DNA of 64,000 bases, taken from positions 1-64,000 of the forward strand of contig JAFKJY010000054.1 of assembly GCA_017305835.1 (NCBI GenBank). The letters run 5' to 3'. The translations under genes were made by a program, and so were the position numbers. Position 1 is the stretch's first letter; each line of letters begins with the position of its first letter. The stretch is from Hyphomicrobiales bacterium. Lineage in GTDB: Bacteria > Pseudomonadota > Alphaproteobacteria > Rhizobiales > Rhizobiaceae. Shown here in pieces: positions 48,949 to 57,045 of this stretch. The notes beneath the pieces are model-generated. The model ran no database searches. It worked only from the letters and a program-made list of their open reading frames with translations, and had not been told where the DNA came from.

Positions 48949-49780
48949 TTCCCTGCCCAAGCAGATGTCGGGCGCGGCGCGGCCCGGCGACGGGTCCGGC
49001 CCGGCCGGGGACGGCGTGACCGTCGAGCGGACCGCCGACGTCGTCTATGTCACGCTCAACCGGCCCGCGCAGCGCAACGCGCTGACGGTGCCGATGATGC
49101 GCGCGATCGCCGGGGCCATCGAGGCGGCGGGGCGCGACGGCTCCACCCGCGCGATCGTCATCGGCGGCGCGGGCGACCGCTCCTTCTGCGCCGGTGCCGA
49201 CCTCACGCCGTCGGGCACGCCGTTCGTCGCCGATTTCGAGGCCACGCGCCTGCCGTTCGCCGACCTGCTGCGCTCGGCTCATTCCAGTGAGGTGCCGATC
49301 GTCTGCGCCATCAACGGCGCCTGCGTCGCCGGCGGCATGGGCTTCCTCGGCGTCTGCGACATCGCGATCGCCTCGCGCACCGCGCTGTTCGGCATGCCGG
49401 AGGTGAAGGTCGGCCTGTTCCCCATGCAGATCCTCGCCGTTCTTCGCGATTTGATCCCGACGCGCATGATGGCCGATATGTGCCTGACCGGCCGGCTCGT
49501 CACGGCCGACGAGGCGCTGGCGGCGGGCCTCGTCAACCGGGTCGTCGAGCCGGATGCGCTTTCGGCCTCGGTCGAGGCGTGGCTCGACGAGCTGCGTCAG
49601 GCCTCCCCCGTCGCCGTCAGGCGCGGCAAGTACGCGATGCGGGCGATGGCTGACATGTCGTTCGAGCAGATGATAGCCTTCGCGGAGACGCAGGTTTCGC
49701 TGATGAGCATGACCGCGGACGCGCGCGAGGGCATGAAGGCATTCCTCGAGAAGCGCGTTCCCGCGTGGGCCGCCCCGTGA
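48938..49780 (+). CDS. enoyl-CoA hydratase/isomerase family protein
   Basis: A 280-residue crotonase-fold protein. The oxyanion-hole segments are RSFCAGADLT and NGACVAGGMGFLGVCDIAIAS, and the catalytic Glu region is FGMPEVKVGLFP. The GTG at 48938 overlaps the CoA transferase gene by 11 bp; an ATG at 48965 would trim a poorly conserved stretch and is equally likely. The family hydrates or isomerises an enoyl-CoA or hydroxyacyl-CoA; here it presumably acts on the CoA ester formed by the adjacent transferase. Confidence 0.9.
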   Translation: MRSDSLPKQMSGAARPGDGSGPAGDGVTVERTADVVYVTLNRPAQRNALTVPMMRAIAGAIEAAGRDGSTRAIVIGGAGDRSFCAGADLTPSGTPFVADFEATRLPFADLLRSAHSSEVPIVCAINGACVAGGMGFLGVCDIAIASRTALFGMPEVKVGLFPMQILAVLRDLIPTRMMADMCLTGRLVTADEALAAGLVNRVVEPDALSASVEAWLDELRQASPVAVRRGKYAMRAMADMSFEQMIAFAETQVSLMSMTADAREGMKAFLEKRVPAWAAP

Positions 49781-49820
49781 GCGGGCGGTTCGTCTCTTGG
49801 CGCGTATGGGGAGCGGGCGG

Positions 49821-51605
49821 ATGAAGCGTGCCGTGAGGATCGGCGGTGCCAGCGGGTTCTGGGGCGACAGTTCCTTCGCCTTCGAGCAGCTCCTGCACCG
49901 GGGCGACGTCGACTACATCGTGGCCGACTATCTCGCCGAGCTGACGCTCGCCATCATGGCCAAGCAGAAGGAGCGCGACCCGAACGGCGGCTTCGCCACC
50001 GACTTCGTCGCCCTCGCCCTGCGGCCGATCCTGGGCGAGCTGCTCGGGCGCGGCATCCGCGTCGTCACCAATGCCGGCGGCATCAACCCGCGCGGCTGCG
50101 TGCGCGCGCTGCAGGAGGCGGCCGCCTCGCTCGGCCTGAGCCCCCGGATCGGCCTCGTCGAGGGCGACGACCTGATGCCGCGGCTGCCGGAGCTGCGCCG
50201 CAGCGGCACGGTCGAGATGTTCACCGGCGAGCCGCTGCCGAAGGACGTGGTCAGCGTCAACGCCTATCTCGGCGCCTTTCCGATCGCCGCCGCGCTCGAT
50301 GCCGGCGCCGACATCGTCGTCACCGGCCGCTGCGCCGACAGCGCGCTAGCGCTCGGGCCGCTGATCCACGAGTTCGGCTGGGGCGTCGAGGACTACGACC
50401 TGCTCGCCGGCGGCAGCATGGCCGGCCATCTGATCGAATGCGGCACCCAGGCCACCGGCGGTCTCTTCACCGACTGGCGCGAAGTGCCCGGCCGCGCCGA
50501 GATCGGCTACCCGATCGCCGAGTGCTACCCGGACGGGCGCTTCGCCCTGACCAAGCCGCACGACACCGGCGGGCTGGTCGCACCGCTGGTCGCGATCGAG
50601 CAGCTCCTCTACGAGGTCGGCGACCCGCGCGATTATCTGCTGCCGGACGTGACCTGCGACATCTCGGAGACCGACGTCAGCGCACGCGACGGCGACACCG
50701 TCCTCGTCTCCGGCATCAAGGGCAGGCCGCCGACGGACAGCCTGAAGGTGAGCGCGATCCATCTCGACGGCTATCGCGCGACCGCCATGCTCACCATGGT
50801 CGGCAGGGACGCCGCGGAGAAGGCGGCGCTGGTCGGCGCGGCGGTGCTGGAGCGCACGCGCGCGCTGCTGCGGCGCGGCAATCTCGGCGACTACAGCGAG
50901 ACCAATGTCGAGATCCTCGGCAGCGAGCAGGCGAGCTACGGCGCCACGGCGCGCGACACCGCAGCGCGCGAGGTCGTGCTCCGGATCTCGGTCCGCCATC
51001 CGCTGCGCGACGCGCTGGAGCTGTTCGCGCGCGAGATCGCCCCGTTCGGCACGTCGGGCACGCCCGGCACGACGGGCTTCGCCGGGCGCCCCAAGCCGCA
51101 GGCCGTGCATCGGCTGTTCTCCTTCCTGACCCCGAAGGACGGGATAGAGGTCGCGGTCAGCGTCGACGGTCGGCCTGTACCGTTCAGCATGGCTCGCGGC
51201 GCGCCCTACCGGCCGGCTGCCGCACCGGCGCCCGCGCCAGTCCCGCTTGCCGGCCCGCGCAGGAAGATCGCGCTGAGGGACATCGCGGTCGCCCGCAGCG
51301 GCGACAAGGCCGACATCTCCCACCTGGCGATCATCGCCCGCGACAAGGCGCTCTATCCGCTGCTCCTGGAGCAGGTCACCGAGGCGAGGATCGCCGACCA
51401 TTTCGCGCATCTGGTGAAGGGAAAGGTGCGTCGCTTCGACCTGCCCGGGCCGGCCTCGGTCATCTTCATGATGCACGAGGCGCTGGACGGCGGCGGCACG
51501 GCGTCGCTGAGGAGCGACGCGCTCGGCAAGGCCATGGCCGAGATCGCGCTCGACATGGAGATCGACGCCCCCGAGGATCTCGCGGCCGTGTCTTCCGCTA
51601 TCTGA
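49821..51605 (+). CDS. AtuA-family protein with fused C-terminal AtuA-like domain
   Basis: A 594-residue protein. Residues 1-450 are the AtuA core (acyclic terpene utilisation family): VRIGGASGFWGDSSFAFEQLL, the NAGGINPRGCVRALQEAA block, and GRCADSALALGPLIHEFGW. The last 115 residues (RKIALRDIAVARSGDKADISHLAII onwards) are a small AtuA-like domain that is often a separate gene. ATG 49821 has GGGGAG upstream; TTG 49797 and ATG 49806 are alternatives. The molecular function of AtuA is unknown. It co-occurs with CoA-dependent degradation of branched or terpenoid acids, fitting its neighbours. Confidence 0.88.
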   Translation: MKRAVRIGGASGFWGDSSFAFEQLLHRGDVDYIVADYLAELTLAIMAKQKERDPNGGFATDFVALALRPILGELLGRGIRVVTNAGGINPRGCVRALQEAAASLGLSPRIGLVEGDDLMPRLPELRRSGTVEMFTGEPLPKDVVSVNAYLGAFPIAAALDAGADIVVTGRCADSALALGPLIHEFGWGVEDYDLLAGGSMAGHLIECGTQATGGLFTDWREVPGRAEIGYPIAECYPDGRFALTKPHDTGGLVAPLVAIEQLLYEVGDPRDYLLPDVTCDISETDVSARDGDTVLVSGIKGRPPTDSLKVSAIHLDGYRATAMLTMVGRDAAEKAALVGAAVLERTRALLRRGNLGDYSETNVEILGSEQASYGATARDTAAREVVLRISVRHPLRDALELFAREIAPFGTSGTPGTTGFAGRPKPQAVHRLFSFLTPKDGIEVAVSVDGRPVPFSMARGAPYRPAAAPAPAPVPLAGPRRKIALRDIAVARSGDKADISHLAIIARDKALYPLLLEQVTEARIADHFAHLVKGKVRRFDLPGPASVIFMMHEALDGGGTASLRSDALGKAMAEIALDMEIDAPEDLAAVSSAI

Positions 51606-51617
51606 TCCACGCCGGTG

Positions 51618-52469
51618 TCATCCTCCCAGCCGGCAAGCCAGCAGGCTGGAGCGGGAGGCGGGCGTGCCCTTCGCCGTGACGAACAGCCTGCCGTCCGGCC
51701 CGAAGGCGAGCTTGGTGAGAGCGGGGGCCGGGGCGGGGCGGATGCTGCGGTGGAACTCTCCTGCGGGCGTGCGGGCTTCGATCGTTCCGGCTTCCAGGCA
51801 GGCGATCCAGTAGTTGCCGTCGGCGTCGAGTGCTGCACCGTCAGGGCGGCCGTCGCCGTCGCCGAATTCCATGAAAGGGACGGGCTCGCCGAGCTTCCGG
51901 CGGCCCGGATCATGGTCCGCGTGCCACACGCGCCGCACCGTCGGATGCGAGTCCGAGAAATAGAGGCGTGAGCGTTCCACGTCGAAGGCGAGCCCGTTGG
52001 GAGTGCGGAAGCCCCCGGCCAGCTCATGCATCCGCCAGTCGGCGGTTAAGACGTGGATCGCACCCTCTGCCCGGTCGTTGGCGATGCGCATCGTGCTCGC
52101 CCACAGCCGGCCCGTGGCGTCGACCGTCGCGTCGTTGAAGCGCATGCCGGCGGCGAGTTCGGTGCCGGAGACGAGGTCGAAACCGCCGGAGGCCGGATCG
52201 AACCCGTAGAGACCCCGTTCCATCCCCGCGACGAGCCGGCCGTCGACGCGGGCGATGAAGCCGATCTCCCCGGGCGTCGGCCAGCGTGCGGTCTCGCCGG
52301 TGTCGGCGTCGGTGCGCAGCACCTGCCGGCCGGTCACGTCGACCCACCAGACGCAGTTCTCCGCGGCGGACCAGAACGGGCTTTCGCCGAGCTCCGCCAC
52401 GGCGGGGCCGAGCGGCCGGGCGGTCACGGTCTCGCGCTGCACGGCTAGCGGCCGTGCCTTTCCCGCCAC
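51618..52469 (-). CDS. SMP-30/gluconolactonase/LRE family protein
   Basis: A 283-residue six-bladed beta-propeller of the SMP-30/gluconolactonase/LRE family. AELGESPFWSAAENCVWWVDV carries the metal-binding Glu near residue 29. RFNDATVDATGRLWASTM supplies the Asn ligand, GGFRTPNGLAFD another, and DGRPDGAALDADGNYWIA a catalytic Asp. Members hydrolyse sugar lactones with a divalent metal. The start is a GTG at 52469, overlapping the RraA-type gene by 25 bp; a GTG at 52442, just after that gene's stop, is an alternative. With the downstream-encoded aldolase and dehydratase it suggests lactone to aldonate conversion. Confidence 0.88.
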   Translation of the reverse strand: MAGKARPLAVQRETVTARPLGPAVAELGESPFWSAAENCVWWVDVTGRQVLRTDADTGETARWPTPGEIGFIARVDGRLVAGMERGLYGFDPASGGFDLVSGTELAAGMRFNDATVDATGRLWASTMRIANDRAEGAIHVLTADWRMHELAGGFRTPNGLAFDVERSRLYFSDSHPTVRRVWHADHDPGRRKLGEPVPFMEFGDGDGRPDGAALDADGNYWIACLEAGTIEARTPAGEFHRSIRPAPAPALTKLAFGPDGRLFVTAKGTPASRSSLLACRLGG

Positions 52470-53155
52470 GCCTTGAAGCGCGGGCCGGTGGCGGGGTCGG
52501 TCGGCGGATAGAGGCCGACGATGCTGCGCCCGCCGGCCACCTCCTCGGTGACGAAATCCTCGAACGCGGTCATCTCGGTCGCCTCCGCCGCGATCTCGGC
52601 GGCGATGGCGGCGGGGATGATGACCACGCCCTCGTCGTCGCCCACCACGACGTCGCCCGGAAATACGGCGACGTCGCCGCAGCCGATCGGCTCGTCGATC
52701 GCGATCGCCTGGTGATGGATCAGGTTGGTCGGCGCCGTCGGGCGGTTGTGGTAGGCGGGGAAGGGCAGGGCGGCGATATCGGGGGAATCGCGAAACCCGC
52801 CGTCGGTGACGATGCCGGCCGCGCCGCGTACCATCAGCCGGGTGACGAGGATGCCGCCGGCGGAAGCCGCGCGCGCATCCTTGCGGCTGTCGATGACGAG
52901 CACGTGGCCGGCCGGGCAGGTCTCGATGGCGACGCGCTGCGGGTGCGTGGGGTTCTGGAAGACGTCGAGCCCGTTCAGATCCTCCCGCGCCGGGATGTAG
53001 CGCAGTGTGAAGGCCGGGCCGACCATGTTGCGGCCCTTGCGCGCAACCGGCGACACGTCCTGCAGGAACTGGTTGCGCAGCCCGCGCTTGAACAGCGCCG
53101 TGGTCAGCGTCGCCGTGGAGACCTTCGCCAGCCTGTCGCGGGTCGTCGCGTCCAA
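52445..53155 (-). CDS. RraA family protein (4-hydroxy-4-methyl-2-oxoglutarate aldolase-like)
   Basis: A 236-residue RraA-like protein with GGILVTRLMVRGAAGIVTDGGFRD, the Arg-Asp pair of the divalent-metal pyruvate aldolases of the HMG/CHA family, and PGDVVVGDDEGVVIIP. The start is inferred as the TTG at 53155 because AAAGGA lies about 10 bp upstream and the conserved helix begins there; the longer open frame upstream to 53329 overlaps the dehydratase gene. As part of a lactonase/dehydratase set it may split a 2-keto-3-deoxy-acid into pyruvate and an aldehyde, but RraA-like proteins also have non-enzymatic roles. Confidence 0.82.
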   Translation of the reverse strand: MDATTRDRLAKVSTATLTTALFKRGLRNQFLQDVSPVARKGRNMVGPAFTLRYIPAREDLNGLDVFQNPTHPQRVAIETCPAGHVLVIDSRKDARAASAGGILVTRLMVRGAAGIVTDGGFRDSPDIAALPFPAYHNRPTAPTNLIHHQAIAIDEPIGCGDVAVFPGDVVVGDDEGVVIIPAAIAAEIAAEATEMTAFEDFVTEEVAGGRSIVGLYPPTDPATGPRFKAWRERHGR

Positions 53156-53168
53156 GATCTTCGTCCTT

Positions 53169-54899
53169 TCAGAATATGTCGGGTTCGGCGACTGCGGGGC
53201 CGAACCCGGTCTCCAGGAAATCGAAGTCGCAGCCCTGGTCGGCCTGCATGATATGGCGGGCGAAGAGCCAGCCATAGCCGCGCCCGTAATAGGGTTTTCG
53301 CGGCGGCAGCGAGCGCAGGCGCTCCTCAAGCTCGGCGTCGGTCACCATAAGCCGGATCGAGCGGCCGGGCACGTCGATCCGGATGCGGTCGCCGGTGCGC
53401 ACGGCGGCCAGCGGCCCGCCGATATGCGCCTCGGGCGCGACATGCAGGATGCAGGCGCCGTAGCTGGTGCCGCTCATGCGCGCGTCGGAGATGCGCACCA
53501 TGTCGCGCACGCCCTGCTTCACCAGCTTCGCAGGGATCGGCAGCATGCCCCATTCGGGCATGCCCGGCCCGCCCTGCGGGCCGGCATTGCGCAGCACGAG
53601 TACGTCGTCCGGCGACCAGTCGAAATCGAGGTCTTCCGTTCCGGCCTTGAGTTCGGGATAGCTGTCGAAGACGACGGCGCGGCCCTCGTGCACAAGAAGA
53701 TGCGGCGCGCAGGCGGCCGGCTTGATGACGCAACCGTCCGGGGCGATGTTGCCGCGCAGCACGGCGAGCGCGCCCTCGTGGTAGACGGGATTGTCGAGTG
53801 GCCGGATCACGTCGGCATTTATGGTCTCGGCCCCCGCGAGTGTGTCGCCGAAGGGCAGGCCGCTGACCGTGATCGCCGTTTGGTCGAGCCTGTCGCCGAG
53901 CTGCGCCATCAGCGCGCGCAGGCCGCCGGCATAGTAGAAATCCTCCATCAGGTAGGTCTTGCCGCTCGGCCGGATATTGGCCAGTACCGGCGTGACCCGG
54001 CCGATCGCGTCGAGGTCGTCGAGCGTGAAGGCCACGCCGGCGCGCCGCGCGATGGCGAGCAGGTGCACCACCGCATTGGTCGAGCATCCCGTCGCCATCG
54101 CCACGATCGCGGCGTTGCGGACCGCCGCGGCGGTGACGATGCGGTCCGGCGTCAGCTCCTCCCACACCATGTCGACGATGCGGCGGCCGACCGCGGCCGA
54201 CATCCTGATATGCTCGGAATCGGCGGCGGGGATGGAGCTCGCGCCGGGCAGCGTCAGGCCCAGCGCCTCGGCGATCGCCGTCATGGTCGAGGCCGTGCCC
54301 ATCGTCATGCAATGGCCGTAGGAGCGCGCGATGCCGCGCTCGACGCCGCCCCATGCCCCCTCGCTCAGCTTGCCGGCGCGCCGCTCGTCCCAGTATTTCC
54401 AGGCGTCCGAGCCGCTGCCCAGCGCCTCGCCGCGGTAATTGCCGCGCAGCATCGGGCCGGCGGGCAGGAAGATCATCGGCAGGCCGGCGCTGAGCGCGCC
54501 CATCACGAGGCCGGGCGTGGTCTTGTCGCAGCCGCCCATCAGCACCGCCCCGTCCACGGGGTGGGAGCGCAGCAGTTCCTCCGCCTCGATGGCGAGCAGG
54601 TTGCGGTAGAGCATGGTGGTCGGCTTCACCTGGCTCTCCGACAGCGACATCGCCGGCAATTCCATCGGAAAGCCGCCGGCCTGGAAGACGCCGCGCTTCA
54701 CGTCCTCGACCCGATGCCGGAAATGGGCATGGCAGGGATTGGCGTCGGACCAGGTGTTGAGGATGGCGATCACCGGCCGGCCAGCCCAGTCCTCGGGGGC
54801 ATACCCCATCTGCATCATGCGGGAGCGATGCCCCGACGAGCGCAGATCGTCCGGGACGAACCAGCGCGCGCTGCGCAACCGACCTGCCGTCTTCGCCAT
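53169..54899 (-). CDS. IlvD/Edd family dehydratase, sugar-acid (arabinonate) dehydratase-like
   Basis: A 576-residue dehydratase of the IlvD/Edd family. Cluster cysteines are C56 (DANPCH), C124 (GGCDKT) and C197 (YGHCMTMGTAST), the same spacing (68 and 73 residues) as C59, C127 and C200 that hold the [2Fe-2S] cluster in Rhizobium L-arabinonate dehydratase (579 residues). K126 and the late ARMSGTSYGACILH segment complete the active-site picture. The ATG at 54899 has GGAGG 6 bp upstream; TTG 54905 and GTG 54902 are alternatives. The pattern points to an aldonic-acid dehydratase rather than dihydroxyacid dehydratase. Divergent from GntR. Confidence 0.88.
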   Translation of the reverse strand: MAKTAGRLRSARWFVPDDLRSSGHRSRMMQMGYAPEDWAGRPVIAILNTWSDANPCHAHFRHRVEDVKRGVFQAGGFPMELPAMSLSESQVKPTTMLYRNLLAIEAEELLRSHPVDGAVLMGGCDKTTPGLVMGALSAGLPMIFLPAGPMLRGNYRGEALGSGSDAWKYWDERRAGKLSEGAWGGVERGIARSYGHCMTMGTASTMTAIAEALGLTLPGASSIPAADSEHIRMSAAVGRRIVDMVWEELTPDRIVTAAAVRNAAIVAMATGCSTNAVVHLLAIARRAGVAFTLDDLDAIGRVTPVLANIRPSGKTYLMEDFYYAGGLRALMAQLGDRLDQTAITVSGLPFGDTLAGAETINADVIRPLDNPVYHEGALAVLRGNIAPDGCVIKPAACAPHLLVHEGRAVVFDSYPELKAGTEDLDFDWSPDDVLVLRNAGPQGGPGMPEWGMLPIPAKLVKQGVRDMVRISDARMSGTSYGACILHVAPEAHIGGPLAAVRTGDRIRIDVPGRSIRLMVTDAELEERLRSLPPRKPYYGRGYGWLFARHIMQADQGCDFDFLETGFGPAVAEPDIF

Positions 54900-54922
54900 C
54901 ACCAACCTCCGACAGGCCTGTT

Positions 54923-54950
54923 CTAGTACACTAATGCATTATTGTGGCAA
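54923..54950 (-). promoter_or_regulatory. promoter of the dehydratase operon with TAATGCATTA operator
   Basis: On the minus strand TTGCCA (54950-54945), 16 nt and TACTAG (54928-54923) form a promoter 24 bp before the dehydratase ATG. The perfect palindrome TAATGCATTA (54932-54941) sits in the spacer between the two boxes. A very similar site lies upstream of the binding-protein gene at 55700-55709. The GntR protein encoded between them is the obvious candidate to bind both. Confidence 0.55.
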
Positions 54951-54968
54951 GATGAATTTTGTGGTGTC

Positions 54969-55676
54969 ATGCGCTCCATGACCGCACCGCATCGCACGCC
55001 GCTCGAACGCGACCGCCAGGCCGCCCCCCAGATCGCCGACATCCTGCGTCGGCGCATCCTCACCCTTGAGCTGAGGCCCAGTTCGGTGCTGTCGCGCCTC
55101 GCCCTGCAGGACGAGTTCGGCGTCAGCCAGACGCCGGTGCGCGACGCCCTCCAGCAACTGGAGCGCGAGGGGCTGGTGGAGATCTACCCGCAGAGCTCGA
55201 CGCTCGTCTCGCGCATCGACGTCGCCGCCGCCAGGCAGGCCCACTTCCTGCGCCGCTCGATCGAGATCGAGGCCGCGCGGGTGGTCGCATCGTCGCCGAA
55301 TGCCTATATTATACAGCAGCTTGCGGCGGCGATCGAAGAGCAGCGCCGCTACCGTGACCCGGCCGAATACCCCAATTTCATCCAGGCGGACCGCATGTTC
55401 CACCGCGTCTTCTACGAAGCCGCGAATGTGGCGTCGCTGTGGGATCTGGTGCGGCGCGAGAGCGGGCACATAGACCGGCTGCGCCTGCTGAACCTGCCGA
55501 TAGAGGGCAAGGTCGAGGCGATCTTCAACGACCACGAATCGCTGGTCGCGGCCGTCGAGCGCGGCGATCCCGAGGGCGCGGCGGCTGTGGTGCGGCGCCA
55601 TCTGTCCGGCACGCTGGCGGCGATCGACGAGATCGCGGCCGCGAATCCGGACTACTTCAAGGGTGAGTCCTCATAA
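54969..55676 (+). CDS. GntR family transcriptional regulator (FCD type)
   Basis: A 235-residue FadR-subfamily GntR regulator. The winged helix-turn-helix is at about residues 15-75 (IADILRRRILTLELRPSSVLS, then FGVSQTPVRDALQQLEREGLV) and the helical FCD ligand-binding domain follows with metal-ligand candidates in the FHRVFYEAANVASLW segment and the VRRHLSGTL segment. Starts at ATG 54969 or 54978; upstream TTG 54942 lies within the operator region. It is placed between the minus-strand sugar-acid genes and the plus-strand importer, with matching palindromes on either side. Confidence 0.9.
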   Translation: MRSMTAPHRTPLERDRQAAPQIADILRRRILTLELRPSSVLSRLALQDEFGVSQTPVRDALQQLEREGLVEIYPQSSTLVSRIDVAAARQAHFLRRSIEIEAARVVASSPNAYIIQQLAAAIEEQRRYRDPAEYPNFIQADRMFHRVFYEAANVASLWDLVRRESGHIDRLRLLNLPIEGKVEAIFNDHESLVAAVERGDPEGAAAVVRRHLSGTLAAIDEIAAANPDYFKGESS

Positions 55677-55699
55677 AAGCTCTTGCGCTGGCATGTAAC

Positions 55700-55709
55700 T
55701 GATGCATTA
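55700..55709. promoter_or_regulatory. second GntR-type operator before the polyamine/iron-type importer
   Basis: TGATGCATTA differs by one base from the palindrome TAATGCATTA upstream of the dehydratase, and the flanking sequence also matches when one copy is reverse-complemented (GTAC near ACTAATGCAT). It lies 68 bp before the binding-protein ATG, near a plausible promoter (TTGCGC at 55684 with TTAGTA or TAGTAT downstream). Confidence 0.5.
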
Positions 55710-55777
55710 GTATGGTACGTAGCGGCTGTGGCCGCTGTCGGGCTTGCGATGGCGCATGCCCGTAGGGGGAGGAACAC

Positions 55778-56962
55778 ATGACTTTCACTTTGACGCGCCG
55801 GACCCTGATGGCCGGCTTGGGTGCGTCGCTGGTCGTCGACCTGAGGGCCATGGCCCAGGGGCTGACGCTGCCGACCTCGCCCGTCGAGCTCAACATCGTC
55901 GACGTCGCCGGCAACCTTCAGCTCACGCAGCGGGCCATCGAGGCCTATCGCGACGCCCATCCGAAGCTCGTTTCGCGCATCAATTTCTCGAAGGCGCCGT
56001 CGCCCGAGCTGCCGGGCAAGATCAAGGCGCAGCAGGACGCCAACCGCCTCGACATCGACGGCGTTCTGACCGGCATCGACGCCATCGCCGCCGGCGCGGC
56101 CATGGACATGTGGGTGCCGATCGCCAACGACTTCGCCGCGACGCTGCCGAAGCTGCAGGACATCTATCTCGACGGCGCCTGGGCCATGCAGCAGCAGGCC
56201 AACGGGCAGGGCGTCTGCGTCACCTTCTGCGACGCCGGGCCGGTGATCAACTACATGCCCGACCGCGTGAAGCAGGTGCCCAAGACCGCCGAGGAGCTGC
56301 TCGCCTGGGCGGCCGCCAATCCGGGCCGCTTCCTCTACGCCCGCCCGGCCAATTCCGGCCCCGGCCGCATCTTCATGATGGGCCTGCCCTACCTTCTGGG
56401 CGACAAGGACCCGCAGGACCCCGAGAACGGCTGGGAGAAGACCTGGGCCTACCTGCAGGAGCTGGGCAAGTACGTCGAGTACTACCCGTCCAGCACCGGC
56501 GCCGTGTTCAAGGAGCTCGGCGAAGGCTCGCGCGACATGATCCCGTCGCAGGCCGGCTGGGACATCAACACGCGCGCGCTCGGCGTGGTGCCGAAGGAAG
56601 CGGCGGTGTTCTTCCTGAACGGCTTCCACTGGGTGATGGACGCGCACTATCTCTGCGTGCCGCGCGGCATCCCGCAGGAGAAGCTGGCCGTGATGGTCGA
56701 CATGCTGCTCTACCTGCTGTCGCCCGAGGCGCAGGCGATGACCTACGATTCCGGCTATTTCTATCCCGGCCCGGCGGTGAAGGACGTGCCGCTGTCGATG
56801 GCGCCCGCCGACAGCCAGGCGATCCTGGCCGAGTTCGGCCGGCCGGAATATGCCGACATCATCGCCAACAATCCGCGCGAGCTGCCGCTCGCGCCCGACC
56901 GCCTGATCCGCGCCTTCGCGCGCTGGGACGAACTGGTCGGCTCCAACAAGGTCAAGAAATGA
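55778..56962 (+). CDS. ABC transporter substrate-binding protein, spermidine/putrescine/iron type
   Basis: A 394-residue extracellular solute-binding protein of family 1/8 type. An N-terminal signal with RRTLMAG and a hydrophobic core (residues 6-25, ending RAMA) may use the twin-arginine route, though the second-Arg context is loose. Mature blocks are NIVDVAGNLQLTQRAIEAYRD, VLTGIDAIAAGAAMDMW and a PSQAGWDINTRALGV segment. A GGGGGAGGA site precedes the ATG. The three downstream genes supply the ATPase and two permeases. The ligand is unknown; the context suggests a sugar acid. Confidence 0.85.
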   Translation: MTFTLTRRTLMAGLGASLVVDLRAMAQGLTLPTSPVELNIVDVAGNLQLTQRAIEAYRDAHPKLVSRINFSKAPSPELPGKIKAQQDANRLDIDGVLTGIDAIAAGAAMDMWVPIANDFAATLPKLQDIYLDGAWAMQQQANGQGVCVTFCDAGPVINYMPDRVKQVPKTAEELLAWAAANPGRFLYARPANSGPGRIFMMGLPYLLGDKDPQDPENGWEKTWAYLQELGKYVEYYPSSTGAVFKELGEGSRDMIPSQAGWDINTRALGVVPKEAAVFFLNGFHWVMDAHYLCVPRGIPQEKLAVMVDMLLYLLSPEAQAMTYDSGYFYPGPAVKDVPLSMAPADSQAILAEFGRPEYADIIANNPRELPLAPDRLIRAFARWDELVGSNKVKK

Positions 56963-57045
56963 CGTCGATCCGGGCTCCCGCTTCCGGCGGGGGCCCGGCA
57001 CGATGCTGCCTTCGCGCCTGACGCATCAGAGGACTTGGGGGATCC

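Noticed and set aside
53169-54899. Calling the dehydratase IlvD (branched-chain amino acid synthesis)
   Set aside because: The Cys spacing follows L-arabinonate dehydratase and the neighbours are a lactonase and an RraA-type protein, not Ile/Val biosynthesis genes.
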